In this document: positions 15,166 through 17,180 of the stretch, piece after piece | Position numbering within the stretch: position 1 is the first letter of the stretch | How the letters are laid out: the number at the start of each line of letters is the position of its first letter | DNA from: Clostridia bacterium | GTDB lineage: Bacteria; Bacillota; Clostridia; Oscillospirales; Acutalibacteraceae | Length of the DNA stretch: 17,180 nt | Assembly: GCA_017454565.1 (NCBI GenBank) | Contig: JAFTCS010000186.1 | Coordinates: forward strand, 1-17,180 | Reading direction: 5' to 3' | Translations under genes and position numbers: made by a program | Notes under the pieces: model-generated | What the model was told of the DNA's origin: nothing | The model's database searches: none | What the model saw: only the letters and a program-made list of their open reading frames with translations

Positions 15166-17180
15166 ATGGAAAGATTTCAGTTCTCGGATCAGGAAATGTC
15201 AATACTTGAAGGACTTCAACAGGCCTTTGCAATTTATCAGTTTATTGACAAGCGTGTGGTTACTCTGGTATTGTCGGACGGCTTCTGCGATCTGTTCGGG
15301 TATACCGACCGTGATATGGCCTATTACGATATGGATCATGACATGTATAAAGACTGCCATCCGGATGATGTTGCAAGGATCGCCAACGCAGCCATCCGAT
15401 TTGCAAAGGAAGAGGACGAGATTTATAATGTTGTCTACCGCACACGGTCAAAGAAAGATAATGATTACCGCATCATACATGCTATGGGAAAGCATGCATA
15501 TACCGACACGGGCGTAAGGCTTGCCCATGTATGGTACAGTGATGAAGGACTATATTCCGATGATTATGACGTAAATAAAAATGTTCTGAACAAGCTGCTG
15601 AATAACGCTCTTCACGAGGACAGCCTTATAAAAAAGACCCAGTTTGATTATCTTACCGGTCTGCCAAGCATGAGCTATTTTTTCGAGCTTGCAGAGGCTG
15701 CCAAGAGCGAGACAGAAAAAAACGGCAAGAACGCTGTACTGCTGTTTTTTGACCTTAACGGCATGAAATTCTTCAATGCCAGATATGGCTTCTCTGAGGG
15801 TGACAAGCTGCTGCTGGAGTTTGGCAGGCTCCTCAGCGAGACATTCAATAACGAACGGTGTTGTCATATAGGCGGCGACCATTTTGCGGTTTATACGGTC
15901 GAGGATGGTCTGGAGGATATTCTTTATAAACTGTTTGAAAAATGCCGCAATCTGAACAACGGAAATACTCTTCCTGTGCGTGTGGGAATATACAACTACA
16001 GTCTTGAGGACGTGGCTGTCAGCGTTGCATGCGACAGGGCAAAGTTTGCCTGTGACGCCCTGCGCCATACTTTTGAGTCCGGCTTCAATTACTTTAATAA
16101 GAGCCTCAGGGACTCAGCTGAGCTAAGACAATACATAGTAACAAATATCGACCGTGCGATAAAAGAAAAATGGATACACGTTTATTACCAGCCGATAGTC
16201 CGTGCCGTAAACGGCCGTGTATGCGATGAGGAGGCGCTTGCCCGCTGGATCGACCCGGAAAAAGGTTTTTTGTCCCCTGCATACTTTATTCCGTATCTTG
16301 AGGACGCCGGCAAGATATACAAACTTGACCTGTACATGGTGGAGCAGGTTCTGGAAAAAATGAAGTTCCAGCAGAAAGCCGGCTTTGACATTGTTCCGAA
16401 TTCCATAAACATTTCACGTTCAGACTTTGACGCCTGCGATATCGTTGAGGAAGTGCGCAAGCGTGTGGATGCCGCCGGTATCAGCCATGACAAGATAACC
16501 ATTGAGGTCACGGAAAGCGCGGTAGGCAGCAACTTTGACTTTATGAAGGAGCAGATATCCCGTTTCCAGCAGCTTGGGTTCCCGGTGTGGATGGACGACT
16601 TCGGAAGCGGCTATTCGTCACTGGATGTGCTTTCGAGTATCCACTTCGACCTGCTGAAGTTCGACATGATCTTCATGCGCAAGTTCAACGAGGGCGACAG
16701 CAGGAAGATCCTTCTTACCGAGCTGATGCGAATGGCTACGTCCCTTGGCCTCGATACAGTCTGCGAGGGCGTTGAAACAGAGGAACAGGTGCGTTTCTTG
16801 CAGGAGATAGGCTGCTCAAAGCTGCAGGGTTTCTATTTCGATAAGCCTATTCCGCTTGAAACGATACTTGAAAGGTTCCGCACAGGCACCCAGATCGGCT
16901 ACGAGAATCCTGACGAGACACCGTATTACGATACAATGGGCCGCATCAACCTGTACGACCTCTCGGCGGTAGCAAATGAGGACAATGCTCTGCAAAAATT
17001 CTTCAACACCATACCTATGGGCATTATCGAGGTCGAAAACGATTCTTTCAGATATGTTCTCAGCAACCCATCTTACCGCAACGCGCTGAAACGTTATTTC
17101 GATGTGGAGCTTTCCGAACTTCGGTACAGCTTTGATGACCCGCCGGCAGGCGCTGAGGTTTTTGTAAACAATATCAGACA
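15166..17180 (+). CDS. PAS-GGDEF-EAL-PAS c-di-GMP phosphodiesterase, incomplete at the window end
   Basis: The frame is open from ATG 15166 to the window edge (671 complete codons, no stop), so the C-terminus is missing. AGAGGG about eight bases upstream supports the start. Domains are a PAS-like sensor (about 10-125, FGYTDRDM and CHPDDVARI), a GGDEF domain (about 155-325) with GGDHF at 236-240 and so probably without cyclase activity, and a complete EAL domain (about 335-565). The EAL domain keeps Glu356, Asn415, Glu447, Asp477-Asp478 in DDFGSGYSS, Lys498, Glu534 and Gln554. A further PAS-like region starts near 605 (FFNTIPMGIIEVENDSFRYVLSN). No membrane helix or signal peptide is seen, so it should be a cytosolic cyclic-di-GMP phosphodiesterase. 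The extra C-terminal sensor is unusual, as EAL is often the last domain. It is divergent from the cyclase gene. Confidence 0.9.
   Translation, partial: MERFQFSDQEMSILEGLQQAFAIYQFIDKRVVTLVLSDGFCDLFGYTDRDMAYYDMDHDMYKDCHPDDVARIANAAIRFAKEEDEIYNVVYRTRSKKDNDYRIIHAMGKHAYTDTGVRLAHVWYSDEGLYSDDYDVNKNVLNKLLNNALHEDSLIKKTQFDYLTGLPSMSYFFELAEAAKSETEKNGKNAVLLFFDLNGMKFFNARYGFSEGDKLLLEFGRLLSETFNNERCCHIGGDHFAVYTVEDGLEDILYKLFEKCRNLNNGNTLPVRVGIYNYSLEDVAVSVACDRAKFACDALRHTFESGFNYFNKSLRDSAELRQYIVTNIDRAIKEKWIHVYYQPIVRAVNGRVCDEEALARWIDPEKGFLSPAYFIPYLEDAGKIYKLDLYMVEQVLEKMKFQQKAGFDIVPNSINISRSDFDACDIVEEVRKRVDAAGISHDKITIEVTESAVGSNFDFMKEQISRFQQLGFPVWMDDFGSGYSSLDVLSSIHFDLLKFDMIFMRKFNEGDSRKILLTELMRMATSLGLDTVCEGVETEEQVRFLQEIGCSKLQGFYFDKPIPLETILERFRTGTQIGYENPDETPYYDTMGRINLYDLSAVANEDNALQKFFNTIPMGIIEVENDSFRYVLSNPSYRNALKRYFDVELSELRYSFDDPPAGAEVFVNNIR

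Noticed and set aside
15550..16068. 172-codon open frame on the minus strand
   Set aside because: It lies entirely inside the PAS-GGDEF-EAL-PAS gene, whose sense frame is supported by complete domain motifs.
1..17180. CRISPR arrays, tRNA, rRNA, transposases or prophage genes
   Set aside because: No regularly spaced repeats, cloverleaf-like genes, rRNA segments or transposase/integrase motifs were seen on either strand.

Overview
The window looks like a chromosomal stretch of a low-to-moderate-GC, Gram-positive gut or rumen Firmicute. Ruminococcus or a relative in the Oscillospiraceae is my best guess. The grounds are strong AGGAG-type ribosome binding sites, consensus sigma-A promoters (TTGACA-17-TATAAT), a Dlt-type surface-modification operon, many multidomain EAL proteins, and a GC-rich intergenic hairpin element of a style I associate with these genomes. 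The genus is inference; no rRNA or marker gene is present.

Region 1 (36-2147, minus strand) encodes a 703-residue secreted protein of unknown function, apparently built from beta-sandwich modules. It has its own promoter and is divergent from the next operon.

Region 2 (2507-8121, plus strand) is a tightly packed five-gene operon between a consensus promoter and a strong terminator. The genes are a DltA-like adenylation enzyme, a fold-type III PLP decarboxylase, a carrier protein, a DltB/AlgI-like MBOAT acyltransferase and a membrane-anchored SGNH (DltD/AlgX-like) protein. This is the Dlt pathway for esterifying surface polymers with D-alanine, but with an amino-acid decarboxylase inserted between ligase and carrier. 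The simplest reading is that a decarboxylated amino acid (for example a GABA-, beta-alanine- or lysine-like group) is loaded on the carrier and exported onto a cell-surface glycan. This is the most interesting system in the window.

Region 3 (8235-8396) is a short GC-rich element made of several perfect or near-perfect hairpins. It lies between the operon terminator and the convergent genes, and its distal hairpin plus a T tract can terminate the minus-strand operon.

Region 4 (8402-17180) is a cyclic-di-GMP signalling island. On the minus strand are a phosphotransfer (HPt) protein, a REC-GGDEF-EAL response regulator, a 7TM-PAS-GGDEF-EAL membrane protein, and a Cache-HAMP-GGDEF cyclase split by a frameshift at an A7 run. 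On the plus strand is a PAS-GGDEF-EAL-PAS protein that runs off the window. All three EAL domains keep the catalytic residues while their GGDEF domains are degenerate. The only canonical GGDEF motif is in the frameshifted gene. A symmetric, promoter-bearing dyad lies between the cyclase gene and the last gene.

The two large themes, surface-polymer modification and c-di-GMP signalling, may be linked functionally through surface or biofilm behaviour, but nothing in the sequence proves this.
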